Source: Hymenobacter lapidiphilus
GTDB taxonomy: Bacteria > Bacteroidota > Bacteroidia > Cytophagales > Hymenobacteraceae
Assembly (NCBI RefSeq): GCF_013377885.1
Contig: NZ_JABKAU010000006.1
Span: 101,870 to 165,869 of the forward strand
Direction of reading: 5' to 3'
DNA: 64,000 nucleotides
A model generated the notes under the pieces. It was given only the letters and a program-made list of their open reading frames with translations, did no database searches and had not been told where the DNA came from. This document shows, in pieces, positions 1-9,500 of the stretch (position 1 is its first letter; every line of letters starts with the position of its first letter). Both the position numbers and the translations under genes were made by a program.

Positions 1-2
1 CT

Positions 3-1292
3 TACGCCAGCAAGGCCGCCTACCACGTGCTGGCACAGCCGCAGACCACGCCCGAGGCCGTGCAGGCACCGCACCGGGCGTTGGTCAGCCAGCAGCTGCA
101 GGCGCCGGGCACGTTCCTGCTCATCGAGGATACGACCGAGCTGAGCTGGCCCGAAGCGGCCGAGCGCCGGGCCGGTTTGGGGCCGGTTGGACAGGGCAAG
201 GCCTACAGCCAAGGCGTGCTGCTGCACTCGCTGGTGGCCGCCGCCTGGCCCGACGAGGACCCCGATCCGGCCGCCAAACGGCCCGCGCTGCCGCTGCTGG
301 GCCTGCTCGACCAGCAGTTTCACGTGCGCCAGCCCGTACCGGAGGCCGAGTGGGCACATCCGGGCGGGGGCTCCCGGCCCCGGCAGGGCCGCGTGCGCGA
401 GTCAGGGCTATGGACCCAGAGCCTGCGCGCCGTCGGTCGTCCGCCCGCCGGCACGCGCTGGGTGGTGGTGGCGGCCGACCGCGGGGCCGACATCTACGCG
501 CATTTGCAGCAGTGCCGGGCCCAGGGTCTGGGCTTCGTGGTGCGCGCGGCCCAGGACCGGGCCCTGGTGGCCGGGCCAGACAAACTGCCCGCCGGTCGCT
601 TGTTTGAGCTGGCCCGCGCTCAGCCCTGTGCCGGTAGTGTGCCGCTGGCGTTGCGGGGACGGCCGCGCCAGCCGGCGCGGGAAGGGGTGTTGCAGGTGAG
701 TTTCACGCCGGTACTGGCCTTGCGGGCCCCGCAACGGCCGGGCGGGGCCACGGGCAAGGGTGCGCCGGTGCCGGCCAGCGTGGTGCGGGTCTGGGAAGCG
801 ACGGACGCCGAAGCAGGGCCTGGCCTGGAATGGCTGCTGCTCAGCGACCAGCCGGTAAGCAACCTGGCCCAGGCCCTGAGCTGCGTGCGCCAGTACACGA
901 GCCGCTGGCTGATCGAGGACTTTCACAAAGCCCTGAAAACGGGTCTGGGCGCCGAAAAACTGCAACTGCAGACGGCCGCCCGCCTGTTCGCGGCCGTGGC
1001 CCTGCTCAGTGTGGTGGCGCTGGTGGATCTGCGCGAGAAAAGCCGCTTGGAGCTGGACTTACCCGCCGAGGTGGCCGGGCTGACGGCGACTGAGTTACGG
1101 GTGCTGCGTCACCAGCACCGACGGCCCCTGACCAGCGTGCACGCCGTCTGGCTGGCCTTGGCCGCGCTCGGCGGCCACCTGGGTCGCAAGGGCGATGGGC
1201 CGCCTGGCTGGCAAACCCTCTGGCTCGGCCGGATGAGCTTGCGCCTGCTCGTCGAAGGCGTACAGATGGCGGCGCAACTACGGCAGGAGTAA
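3..1292 (+). CDS. IS4-family transposase, 5' end outside the window
   Basis: This is a DDE transposase of an insertion sequence, which would cut and paste its own element. The frame is open to the left edge (residues before the GTG at 27 read YASKAAYHV), so the true N-terminus is outside the window; this part resembles the N-terminal region of Tn5/IS50-type transposases. Visible motifs are the first catalytic Asp in LIEDTTELSW, the second in VVVAADRGADIY, and a perfect IS4 signature Y-x2-R-x3-E-x6-K in YTSRWLIEDFHKALK, which carries the catalytic Glu. No frameshift is seen, so the enzyme may be functional. The left terminal repeat cannot be seen. Family assignment is secure; the IS subgroup is not. 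Confidence 0.9.
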   Translation, partial: YASKAAYHVLAQPQTTPEAVQAPHRALVSQQLQAPGTFLLIEDTTELSWPEAAERRAGLGPVGQGKAYSQGVLLHSLVAAAWPDEDPDPAAKRPALPLLGLLDQQFHVRQPVPEAEWAHPGGGSRPRQGRVRESGLWTQSLRAVGRPPAGTRWVVVAADRGADIYAHLQQCRAQGLGFVVRAAQDRALVAGPDKLPAGRLFELARAQPCAGSVPLALRGRPRQPAREGVLQVSFTPVLALRAPQRPGGATGKGAPVPASVVRVWEATDAEAGPGLEWLLLSDQPVSNLAQALSCVRQYTSRWLIEDFHKALKTGLGAEKLQLQTAARLFAAVALLSVVALVDLREKSRLELDLPAEVAGLTATELRVLRHQHRRPLTSVHAVWLALAALGGHLGRKGDGPPGWQTLWLGRMSLRLLVEGVQMAAQLRQE

Positions 1293-1303
1293 GCCACAAA
1301 AAA

Positions 1304-1327
1304 AGCGCCGGCCTACTGGCCAGCGCT
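1304..1327. terminator. Hairpin terminator after the transposase
   Basis: Two 10-base arms (agcgccggcc / ggccagcgct) pair with one mismatch around a 4-base loop. An A-run precedes the left arm and a T-rich stretch follows the right arm, so it can act on the transposase transcript and possibly on the convergent gene. Confidence 0.6.
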
Positions 1328-1395
1328 CTTCTTAAGTTTTGGGTAAGGACAAGGCCGAAATTTCGACCGGGGCTTTTGTTGTAATGAAGCTCGAC

Positions 1396-1830
1396 CTACA
1401 GGTCGTTGAGCATCTTTACTACTTCGTTCTTGGCTTTGCCGAGTTTGGTCTGCAGACGGCCAATCAACTCGTCACCTTTGCCTTCGGCGTAGGTCAGGTC
1501 CTCATCGGTCAGCTGCGCATACTGCTGCTTCAGCTTGCCTTTCAGGTCGTCCCAGTTGCCTTTCAGCTTCAGGCTGCCACCAGCACCGGTCAGGCCCATG
1601 TCTTCGAGCTTTTCGATGTAGCCTTTGAACTTGGAGTCGAGGTCTTCGCCGTACTTGGAGAGCTGGTCGCCGAGCTGGCCGCTGTATTTGGTAGCAGCAC
1701 TGCCGAGCTTGTCGCGGGTAGCTTTGCCTTTATCAGGAGCCATCAGGAGGCCCGCAATGATACCGGCGCCAGCACCGGCAATAGCAGCGAGGAGAATTTT
1801 ACCCGAGTTGTCTTCTTCGTAATGCGACAT
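1396..1830 (-). CDS. YtxH-CsbD fusion protein, predicted stress protein
   Basis: A 144-residue protein joining two small stress-linked domains. Residues about 10-30 form a glycine/alanine-rich membrane segment (LLAAIAGAGAGIIAGLLMAP) followed by charged sequence, as in YtxH proteins. The C-terminal half (about 88-140) has the CsbD-like pattern LKGNWDDLKGKLKQQYAQL and GKGDELIGRLQ. Both families are associated with general stress responses in other bacteria; the molecular function is unknown. The helical middle could wrap as a coiled coil. It is convergent with the transposase and stands alone as a single-gene unit. The domain calls are pattern recognition. Confidence 0.7.
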   Translation of the reverse strand: MSHYEEDNSGKILLAAIAGAGAGIIAGLLMAPDKGKATRDKLGSAATKYSGQLGDQLSKYGEDLDSKFKGYIEKLEDMGLTGAGGSLKLKGNWDDLKGKLKQQYAQLTDEDLTYAEGKGDELIGRLQTKLGKAKNEVVKMLNDL

Positions 1831-2030
1831 GTTGTGGAGAGAAAGGTTGGAAATAGAGATTCAGAAGGAACGGAAGCGAGGCGCATAACTGCTGCCCCTA
1901 GCCTCTGGTTATGGCTCCCTATACGAAGCCGGGCGGGCGGGGTTATATGCAGGCCGAAAAATCGATTGGAAAGATACCAAAGTGGCTATACTATCGTAGT
2001 AGCTGTGTTACTGTCTCCAGGCTCCTCCCT

Positions 2031-2038
2031 TATCTTCG
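2031..2038 (+). promoter_or_regulatory. -7-like element close to the Kazal gene start
   Basis: TATCTTCG matches the Bacteroidota -7 consensus TAnnTTTG except for one base and is followed by cgcc and then the ATG at 2043. The arrangement resembles the TACCTTTG elements before bamD and the ostA-like gene and would give an almost leaderless mRNA. No clear -33 element is visible. Confidence 0.35.
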
Positions 2039-2042
2039 CGCC

Positions 2043-2291
2043 ATGTTTACCCGACTGTTTTGCTGCCTGCTGTTGCTACCGGCTTTTGTGGCCTGCCAGC
2101 GCAGCTCCCCTACCACCGCCGCCGATCCGCTTTGTATCGACCCGGCCAAAATCCGGCCCGATGCGGCCTGCACCATGCAATACGACCCGGTGTGCGGCTG
2201 CGACGGCAAAACCTACGGCAACGCCTGCCAGGCCACCAATGCCGGCGTAACCAGCTCCACCCCTGGCGAGTGCCCCGGCCGGACCAACTAA
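2043..2291 (+). CDS. Kazal-domain lipoprotein, possible protease inhibitor
   Basis: A short exported protein of 82 residues. The start ATG at 2043 was chosen because it opens directly into a lipoprotein signal peptide ([18 protein letters not shown], Cys18); the longer frame upstream lacks one. The mature part carries a Kazal-type pattern: Cys-spaced [13 protein letters not shown], then [15 protein letters not shown] and a final GEC. Kazal domains usually inhibit serine proteases by inserting a loop into the active site. In bacteria the targets are mostly unknown; defence of the envelope against predator or host proteases is an inference. The next gene (cupin) starts 20 bases later, so the two may be co-transcribed. 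Confidence 0.8.
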   Translation: MFTRLFCCLLLLPAFVACQRSSPTTAADPLCIDPAKIRPDAACTMQYDPVCGCDGKTYGNACQATNAGVTSSTPGECPGRTN

Positions 2292-2311
2292 TCCTTCACC
2301 AGCTTTTACTA

Positions 2312-2683
2312 ATGTCTGAAAAACGCTATTTCCGCCAGCAGAACCCCTTTATAGTGCCCACCACCGATGGCAAGCTCATTGAGGAGCACATCGGCCAAGC
2401 CAGCACCGGTACTGCCAAGTACAGCGTGGCCCACATGGTGGCCCCGCCCCAGTGGAGCGAGCCCCACCAGCGCCCCGAGTTCGACGAGGTAACGATTGTC
2501 GTACGCGGCCGCAAGCGGTTTGAGATTGACGGTGATGTAGTGGAGCTAAGTGCCGGCGAGTCGCTGCTGATTAAGGCCGGGGCACGGGTGCGCTACTCCA
2601 ACCCCTTCGACGCCGAGTGCGAGTACTGGTCCATCTGCGTGCCTGCTTTCAGCCCAGCTACCGTTAATCGGGAGGAGGAATAA
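2312..2683 (+). CDS. Cupin-domain protein
   Basis: A 123-residue single-domain cupin. The start ATG at 2312 was preferred to longer readings of the frame, which would overlap the Kazal gene. The cupin core is visible: a first motif around SEPHQRPEFDEVTIVVRGRK with His and Glu that could bind metal, then the second motif around GESLLIKAGARVRYSN. Substrate and reaction cannot be told from sequence; small cupins of this kind can be isomerases, dioxygenases or metal-binding sensors. It ends 13 bases from the convergent response regulator. Confidence 0.75.
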   Translation: MSEKRYFRQQNPFIVPTTDGKLIEEHIGQASTGTAKYSVAHMVAPPQWSEPHQRPEFDEVTIVVRGRKRFEIDGDVVELSAGESLLIKAGARVRYSNPFDAECEYWSICVPAFSPATVNREEE

Positions 2684-2696
2684 TAGCCGGCAGCCC

Positions 2697-3473
2697 TTAC
2701 TTGAGGCCCACCCAGCGGCGCAGTTCGGGCGTACGGTGGGTGCTGGCCGTGAGAGCCACGCCGGCGCTTTTCAGATGCACCACCAGCGTATCATTGAAAT
2801 AGGGTTCGAGCCGCTCAATTGCGCTGAGCTGCACCATTTCGGCGCGGTTGAGCCGGAAGAACTGCGCCGGATCGAGTTGGGCTTCGAGCTGGGTCAGGCT
2901 TTCGTTGAGCACGAAGCTCTTGCCCTGCGCATCGAAGGCATGCGTAACGCCGTTGCGCAGCTGGAAGTAATGCAGTTCGGCCACATCCAGCAGGTACAGG
3001 CCCTGGCGGGTTTTGCTCACGAGGCGCTGCTTGTAGGCCGGAGCCACCACCGAGGCCGCCACGCCGCCGCCCAGCGTAGCGGCCAGCTGCTGCAGCGCCG
3101 ACCCCTGAAACGACTGGCGCAACCGCTCGAACTTCTGCATGGCGGCCGCAAACTGGGCGTACTGCACCGGTTTAAGCACATAAGCAATGCCGTTCTGCTC
3201 GAAGGCCTGCACCAGAAACGAGTCGTAGGCCGTAACGAAGATGATGGGACTATTGACGGCTACTTGCCCAAACAGCTGGAACACATTGCCATCAAGCAGC
3301 TCAATATCCGACAGAATGAGGTCGGGCGCCGGATGCTGGCGCAGGAAGTCGGCGGCCTCGCTGACCTCCTGGCACTCGCCCACGATGGTGGCCGCGGGGT
3401 TGTAGCGCAGGGCAAAGCGGCGGAGCTGGTCGAGGGCGGGTTCCTCGTCTTCGATGAGCAGCAAACGGAGCAT
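2697..3473 (-). CDS. LytTR-family response regulator
   Basis: A 258-residue two-component output protein. The receiver domain occupies about residues 1-120, with acidic residues in LLIEDEE, the phospho-acceptor Asp56 in LILSDIELLDG, the conserved Thr in IIFVTAYD and Lys in YVLKPV. The C-terminal part (about 150-250) is a LytTR DNA-binding domain, with LYLLDVAELHYFQL and the end pattern FFRLNRAEMVQLSAIERL. It lies 34 bases downstream of a LytS-type sensor kinase on the same strand, so the two almost certainly form a signalling pair. The target genes are not evident; LytTR regulators usually bind paired sites upstream of nearby genes. Confidence 0.93.
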   Translation of the reverse strand: MLRLLLIEDEEPALDQLRRFALRYNPAATIVGECQEVSEAADFLRQHPAPDLILSDIELLDGNVFQLFGQVAVNSPIIFVTAYDSFLVQAFEQNGIAYVLKPVQYAQFAAAMQKFERLRQSFQGSALQQLAATLGGGVAASVVAPAYKQRLVSKTRQGLYLLDVAELHYFQLRNGVTHAFDAQGKSFVLNESLTQLEAQLDPAQFFRLNRAEMVQLSAIERLEPYFNDTLVVHLKSAGVALTASTHRTPELRRWVGLK

Positions 3474-3507
3474 GGGCAGTGGCAGAGTTTTAGATTGGGA
3501 ACGGCCT

Positions 3508-4560
3508 TTACGCCGGCACCGGGGCCAGCCGGCTCAGCGGCAGCGTTACGCTAAACCACTCCGCCGACTCCTCCACCCGCACCGGCACATCGTGCAGCAA
3601 GGCCAACCGGGCGCGCAGGCCGGCCAGGCCGCTGCCTTCGCCCGGCGCGGGCACGGGCCGGAGCTGGCGGGCGTTGCGCACTTCCAGGCTGGTGGCCGTT
3701 ATTATAAGCTGCACCCGTAGCGGCCAGGCGCGGCTGCCCAGGTTGTGCTTGAGGGCGTTGGTAAGCAGCTCCTGCCCGACCCCAGGCGGAATCAGCAGGT
3801 TTCCTAACTCGGCAGTAGGCACCCGTATGTCCTCCTCGAACGCATACGCCGCCCCAAACCGACGCTGTAACAGAAACTGATAGTCGCGCAGGAAGGCCAG
3901 TTCCTCAGTCAGCGGCACGGCATCGAGCTGCCGGGTGCGCACCAAGTAGCGGTAAAGGCTGGCTAGGTGCGTCACGTAGTCGTGGGCGGCGGTGTTTTCC
4001 GGCTCGATGAGGGCGGCCAGTATGTTAAGATTGTTGAACAGGAAGTGCGGATCAACGTGCTGCTGCAGGGCCCGCAGCCGGGCCTGGGTGGCCTCCTTCT
4101 CCAGCTGCTCCAGCTCCAGCCGCAGTCGGGCCGCATGCTGCTGATACAGAAACGGCAGGTAAATGCCACCCACCAGCAGGTAGAAGAACAAGTCCAGAAA
4201 CAGCCCCCGACCCAGCCGGTACCAGTCCCACGCGAAGGGTCGGCCCGCCGGCAGCCAGCTAAAGCCAAAGCTCACGGCCAGGCTCAGTGCCTGAATCAGC
4301 AGCGCATACAGCAGCCCGCCGCCCAGCAGCAGCCGTAGGTAATAGCCAGCTCCTTCTACTGCCTGCTGGCGCTGCCGGGCTCGCAGTTCCAGCTTATCAA
4401 GCAGATAAACGATGAGCAGCGTTTGCAGAAACAGCCAGAAGGGCGCATCCGGGTACAGGTGAAAGTCCTCGGCCCGGCCCGCTAGCGTCAGGCGCGTGAA
4501 GAGCGCCAGCAGCGTGGCCAGCCCAAGCAGAAACCCGTAAAACCAGATGGACTTGCGCAT
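3508..4560 (-). CDS. LytS-like membrane sensor histidine kinase
   Basis: A 350-residue kinase partner of the LytTR regulator. The first 140 residues contain about four hydrophobic segments, with no large extracellular sensor domain. A coiled helix (RLELEQLEKEATQARL) leads into the His_kinase box LQQHVDPHFLFNNLNIL, whose His is the phosphorylation site. The ATPase part shows an N-box-like QELLTNALKHN and a glycine-rich GEGSGLAGLRARL. The stimulus is unknown; membrane state is a common inference for kinases that sense through their transmembrane part. The start ATG at 4560 gives a hydrophobic N-terminus. The pair is a standard Bacteroidota arrangement. Confidence 0.92.
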   Translation of the reverse strand: MRKSIWFYGFLLGLATLLALFTRLTLAGRAEDFHLYPDAPFWLFLQTLLIVYLLDKLELRARQRQQAVEGAGYYLRLLLGGGLLYALLIQALSLAVSFGFSWLPAGRPFAWDWYRLGRGLFLDLFFYLLVGGIYLPFLYQQHAARLRLELEQLEKEATQARLRALQQHVDPHFLFNNLNILAALIEPENTAAHDYVTHLASLYRYLVRTRQLDAVPLTEELAFLRDYQFLLQRRFGAAYAFEEDIRVPTAELGNLLIPPGVGQELLTNALKHNLGSRAWPLRVQLIITATSLEVRNARQLRPVPAPGEGSGLAGLRARLALLHDVPVRVEESAEWFSVTLPLSRLAPVPA

Positions 4561-4589
4561 AACCGGCCGAAAAGATACGCCCCGCGCCG

Positions 4590-5369
4590 CTATTTGGCCG
4601 CTGGGGCCGGCTTCACTTCCTGGCCCTGCTCATCCAGGAAGCGCAGCACTGGCTGGTTGTTCTTATCAACCCCAATACTGAGGCGGGTGCGGCCCTGGCT
4701 GTCCTTGAAGTCGAGCAGCGACTGGTCGTTGTTGGCCACCAGCATCAGGCGGGTTTCGCCCCGCTGGTCGGCCATTACCAGCGCCGACGAGCGGCCCACG
4801 GTAGTACCCACGAACATGCGGCGCTGCAACCCGAGTTTCCCCTCCCGATTGGCCTGCTTCTGCTCTTCGGGCGTGGCATTCTTGTACTTCGCTTCCGTTA
4901 CCGCCATCGACTCTTCAGGGGCATCGCTGAAAGTGAGGCCGGCCTGGTAGCCGCTGCCCTGCTGCTGGTAGTTGAGCACAATTACCTGGTCCTGCCCGAA
5001 CCGGTCGAACGAGAGGTGGCCGCCGGCCGATACCTTGCCGTCCTTATCCTTCTTGCCGCCGAAGATGAGGCCACCACATTCCTCGCCCTTCTCATTATAA
5101 AAGAGCATGCCGGGGTTGGTGCGGGCATAGTCGATGTGCTGGCCGTCGATGGTCACTCCCTGCGGAAACCGCTCCTTGTTGCTCATGATCATCTTCACGG
5201 TGCCGTCGCGCTCCACTAGGTTGATGCGCTCGACGTTGATTTCGCCGAAGCGCGTGGGCTTGTCGGGCTTGCCGAAAGCGCACAGCAGCGCCACCGCCGG
5301 CAGCAGGGTAGCGCCCAGAGCGTAAGCTTTCAGGAATTTCACGTCGCGGGCCAGTTTCTGAGTGTCCAT
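4590..5369 (-). CDS. Membrane-anchored or exported protein of unknown function
   Basis: A 259-residue protein I do not recognise. Residues about 13-32 are hydrophobic (AYALGATLLPAVALLCAFG) and could be an uncleaved anchor or signal sequence. The remainder is soluble, Gly/Asp rich and predicted to be mostly beta strand, with recurring short phrases such as DGTVKMIMSNKE, GQDQVIVLNYQ, GETRLMLVANNDQ and GRTRLSIGVDKNNQP that look like repeated strand-turn units. It lies 29 bases upstream of the sensor kinase on the same strand and could share its transcript, which raises but does not prove a signalling link. No catalytic motif is seen. Confidence 0.6.
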   Translation of the reverse strand: MDTQKLARDVKFLKAYALGATLLPAVALLCAFGKPDKPTRFGEINVERINLVERDGTVKMIMSNKERFPQGVTIDGQHIDYARTNPGMLFYNEKGEECGGLIFGGKKDKDGKVSAGGHLSFDRFGQDQVIVLNYQQQGSGYQAGLTFSDAPEESMAVTEAKYKNATPEEQKQANREGKLGLQRRMFVGTTVGRSSALVMADQRGETRLMLVANNDQSLLDFKDSQGRTRLSIGVDKNNQPVLRFLDEQGQEVKPAPAAK

Positions 5370-5545
5370 ATGGGTAAGGCGTTGGGTTGATGATGGGCCA
5401 AAGGTGCAGGCCGGCAGGACCGAAAGCAGGCGTTTTCGCGTGAGTGCCGGAAAAATCGGGCGAGTGCCGGAAACCCGGTCGCGAACGACCGAAAACCTGT
5501 CCTCGAATTCGTTACCTTTCCCATTCCCACATTCCCCCCCGCCCC

Positions 5546-6403
5546 ATGGACCAACGTATCATCACACTCTTCGACGAGTACACCCACGCCCCGCTCAGCC
5601 GCCGCGACTTTCTGGACCGGCTTCAGAAGTTAGCCGGCAGCACGGCTCTGGCGGCAGCTGCGCTGGCTGTGCTGGAACCGGGCTACGCCAGTGCCGCCAC
5701 TGCGCCGGCCGCGGCCGCCGGCCTGCGCGAAGAAACCGTAACCTGGCCGGGCGCGGCCGGCGTTACTATGAAGGGGTACCTGGTACACCCAAAAGGCCGG
5801 AAAAAGCGCGGTGCCGTAGTCGTCATTCACGAAAACCGGGGCCTCACGCCGCACATCAAGGATATAACCCGACGCGTGGCCGAGGCGGGCTATCTGGCCC
5901 TGGGCGTCGATGGGCTGTCGGAGTTCGGCGGCACCCCGACCAACGAAGATGAAGGACGCACTCTCATCGGTAAGCTGAATAAAGACCAGACGCTGACCAA
6001 CTACCTGGCCGCCCTTGCCTACCTACGCCAGCACCCCGGCAGCAACGGCCGCACTGGCTGCGTGGGCTTCTGCTGGGGCGGGGCGCTGGCCAACCGCCTC
6101 GCCGTGCACGATGCCCAGCTAAACGCTGCCGTAGCGTATTATGGCACGCAACCGCCCGCCGCAGAAGCCTCCAGCGTCAAAGCGCACCTGCTACTGCACT
6201 ATGCGGCCCTCGACGAGCGGGTGAATGCGGGCAAAGACGCCTGGCAGGCGGCCCTGCAGGCGGCTGGGGCCAAGTACGAGCAGTTCGTGTACGAAGGCGT
6301 GAACCACGCTTTCAACAACGACACCTCGCCCGCCCGCTACAATGCCCAGGCAGCGGCCCAGGCCTGGGGCCGGACCCTGGCACTGTTTCGGGAGCAGCTG
6401 TAG
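5546..6403 (+). CDS. Dienelactone hydrolase-family protein with Tat-like signal
   Basis: A 285-residue alpha/beta hydrolase of the dienelactone hydrolase family. The ATG at 5546 is the best start; it leaves a twin-arginine-like N-terminus (SRRDFL at 18-23 followed by an alanine-rich hydrophobic stretch to about 50), suggesting export in folded form. The catalytic triad is recognisable: Cys176 in GFCWGG, Asp223 in ALDERV and His254 in VNHAFNND, with the conserved HENRGL at 95-100. Family members open cyclic esters or act as broad esterases; the substrate here is unknown. It stands alone, divergent from the upstream unknown gene. Confidence 0.88.
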   Translation: MDQRIITLFDEYTHAPLSRRDFLDRLQKLAGSTALAAAALAVLEPGYASAATAPAAAAGLREETVTWPGAAGVTMKGYLVHPKGRKKRGAVVVIHENRGLTPHIKDITRRVAEAGYLALGVDGLSEFGGTPTNEDEGRTLIGKLNKDQTLTNYLAALAYLRQHPGSNGRTGCVGFCWGGALANRLAVHDAQLNAAVAYYGTQPPAAEASSVKAHLLLHYAALDERVNAGKDAWQAALQAAGAKYEQFVYEGVNHAFNNDTSPARYNAQAAAQAWGRTLALFREQL

Positions 6404-6504
6404 CCTTGTGCATATTGCTCTCCTCACCTTAAGATGGAGAGTATTCACTACCATTCACGGGCAAAAACTATCTGTTTATCTAATAATCTGTCTTTTTTAG
6501 GGCA

Positions 6505-6562
6505 ATTTGCTAGCAAATCACTAATTCATGTATATTTTTAGCAAATGATCGACTCTTAGTCG
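6505..6562. promoter_or_regulatory. Palindromes upstream of the first susC
   Basis: In the AT-rich leader before susC lie a perfect 14-base palindrome attTGCTAGCAaat (6505-6518), a second TAGCAAAT half-site at 6539-6546 (28 bases on), and a short hairpin cgact-ctt-agtcg (6550-6562). They are placed where a repressor, activator or attenuator site would be. No regulator is known, so this is inference. Confidence 0.35.
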
Positions 6563-6596
6563 AGCACAATTTTGCTTCACTTACTTCTTTCTTTTC

Positions 6597-9500
6597 ATGA
6601 ACAAACCCCTACTCGTCGCACTGCCGCTGTTAGCTTTTTCGGCTTCGCAGGCATTTGCGCAGACCAGAACAATTTCTGGCAATGTTACTGATCGGGCCAG
6701 CGGCTCGGGCTTGCCCGGCGTTACCGTGCTGTTGAAAGGAACTACGAACGGAGTATCAACCAACTCCGATGGAACGTTTACTTTGACCGTACCTGCTACG
6801 GGCGGAACACTGGTGTTCAGTTCCGTAGGCTTTATATCGGTTGAGCAACCTATTGGCACTCAGAACCAAGTGAACATTGGTTTGGCCACCGACAGCCGCC
6901 AGTTGAGTGAGGTTGTTGTGGTAGCCTACGGCGCTCAGAACAAAGAGCTTCTTACCAGCAGCATTGCGACAATTGATGCCAAGCAGTTTGAAACGCAGCC
7001 CGTTACAGGTGCCGACCAAGCACTGCAGGGCAGAGCCGCGGGTGTGCTAGTAACCCAAAACTCGGGTACGCCCGGTGGCGGCGTATCGGTGCGAATCCGG
7101 GGCAACAACTCTATCTCGGGAGGCAGCGATCCGCTGTATGTAGTGGATGGTGTACCTGTCACGACCGGTAGCTTCTCCAACATCGGCGTAGGCAACCAGC
7201 AGCTGAATGCGCTGACCGACATCAACCCGCAGGATATTGCTTCTATCTCGGTGCTGAAAGACGCAGCAGCGGCAGCGCTCTACGGTTCGCGTGGAGCCAA
7301 CGGGGTTGTACTTATCACGACCAAGCAGGGCACGGCTGGCAAAACCAAAGTTGACTTCAACTACTACACCGGTATTCAGCAGACGACCAACAAGCTGGAC
7401 GTGCTGAATGGCCAGCAGGCGCAGGAATTGATCAACGAGGCTCGTACTAATGTAGGACTGGTTCCGCGTTATGTAACCACCGTTGCCAACCCAGCTCTTC
7501 AGACGCTCTTCACAGACGCTGATACCAACTGGCAGGACGAAATTTTCCGTGATGCCCGTATTTCCAATTACACCGGTACGGTTTCGGGCGGCGACGCCAA
7601 AACGCGCTTCCTGCTTAGCGGTACTTTCTTCGATCAGGAGGGTATTGTAATCGGTTCGAGCTTCCGCCGGGGCAGTGCCCGACTCAACCTCGAAAATAAA
7701 GTAACCGAGCGGGTAAAGGTTGGCATGAACATGTCGGGCAGCCGTTCGCTGGCCACCCGGATCCAGAACGACAACAACATCTACGGTATCGTGAGCGGAG
7801 CCCTGCTGCTGGGCTCTCAGACGCCAGTGCGCACTGCGGATGGCACGTTTGCCCGCGACCCCTTCTCCTCGGTAGAAAATCCGGTAGCCTCCGCTTCACT
7901 GCCTACGTTCAACTCGCGCAACAATCGCCTGATTGGCAACACGTACCTGGAAGTGGAACCCATTGACAACCTGCGGCTGCGTACCAGCTTCGGTCTTGAC
8001 TACTTGGGTCTGAAGGAGGACTTCTATATCCCGAGCACGCTGATACAGGGCCAGGCCGCCAACGGCCAGGGTATTAGCAACTTCCGCACCAGTGCTAGCT
8101 GGCTCAACGAAACCACGCTAGGCTACACAAAAACGCTGGCCGACGCTCACACCATCAACGCGGTTGTTGGTTACGCTTACCAGCGTTGGACGCAGGAAGG
8201 CATTCAGGCTACGGCAACCAATTTCGCCGGCAACGGTATTCTAACCCTTGGTTCGGGTGCCGTTAAAACGGAGGCCTCTTCCGACCAGACGTTCTACAAC
8301 CTGCAGTCGGGCTTCGCTCGCTTGGAGTACGATTACAAGAGCAAGTACATCATCCAGGGCTCGTTCCGGGCCGACGGCTCCTCGCGCTTTGGCTCGGGCA
8401 ACCGTGTGGGTTACTTCCCAAGCGGCTCGGTAGCCTGGCGGATCAGCCAGGAAGAGTTCCTGAAAGACAACGCCATTCTGAGCGAACTGAAAATCCGGGG
8501 TAGCTACGGCGTTACGGGTAACTTCGAAATTGGCAACTTCGCCTCCCGCGGCCTGTTCGGCAGCGGCGGCACGGCAAACTACCTGCAGACTCCGGGCCTG
8601 GCCCCAACCCAGTTGGCTAACCCCAGCCTGACATGGGAGGAAAACAAGATGGCCAACATCGGTATCAACATCGGCTTGCTCAACAACCGGTTCCTGATTG
8701 ATGCCGACGTATTCCAGAACAACTCCGACAAGCTGTTGCTCAACCGTCAGCTGCCACTTTCCTCGGGCTTTGCATCCATCACCGATAACATCGGTGCTTT
8801 GCGCAACCGTGGTATCGAGCTTTCGCTGACGTCTAATAACATCGTGGGTGACAAATTCACCTGGTCTACCAACTTCAACATCTCCTTCATTCGCAACGAG
8901 GTAACAGAGTTGGTTGATAACCAGCCATTCGCAGCTGGTTTTGCCAGCTGGGTAGCAGTAGGAAGCCCACTTGGTTCGTTCCGGGGATTCCGCACCGACG
9001 GAATTTTCCAGACGCAGGACGAAATCAATACCCTGAATGCTGCCGCCCGTTTAGCAACCGGTAACCCGAACGCTGCTTACCAGGTGGCTAATACCAATGC
9101 CGTCAATGGTACCCGGCCCGGTGACATCCGGTTTAAAGACCTTAACGGTGATGGGGTAATTACCACCGCCGATCAGGAGATTATGGGCAGTGCCCAGCCA
9201 GACTTCTTTGGCGGCATTACCAACACGTTCAACTTCAAAGGAATTGACCTGAGCTTCCTCTTTCAATTCTCGAAAGGCAACGAAATTTACAACAACACCC
9301 GCGCCTTTGGAGAAGGCATGAACGGTCAGTTTGGCCAGATTGCCCGGGTACTTGACCGTTGGACGCCGACCAATACCAACACCGACGTTCCACGCGCTGC
9401 CTGGAACGACCCTAACAACAACCGCCGTACTTCGGACCGGTGGCTGGAAGATGGTTCGTACGCTCGTCTGAAAACCATAACCCTGGGCTATAACTTGCCT

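Larger units (their letters stand above)
1..1345 (+). mobile_element. Right part of an IS4-family insertion sequence
   Basis: The transposase gene and the hairpin just after it define the right part of an insertion sequence whose left end is outside the window. The right boundary is a guess: it should lie between the hairpin (ending 1327) and the end of the next gene (1396). Terminal repeats and target duplication cannot be checked without the left end. Confidence 0.5.
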
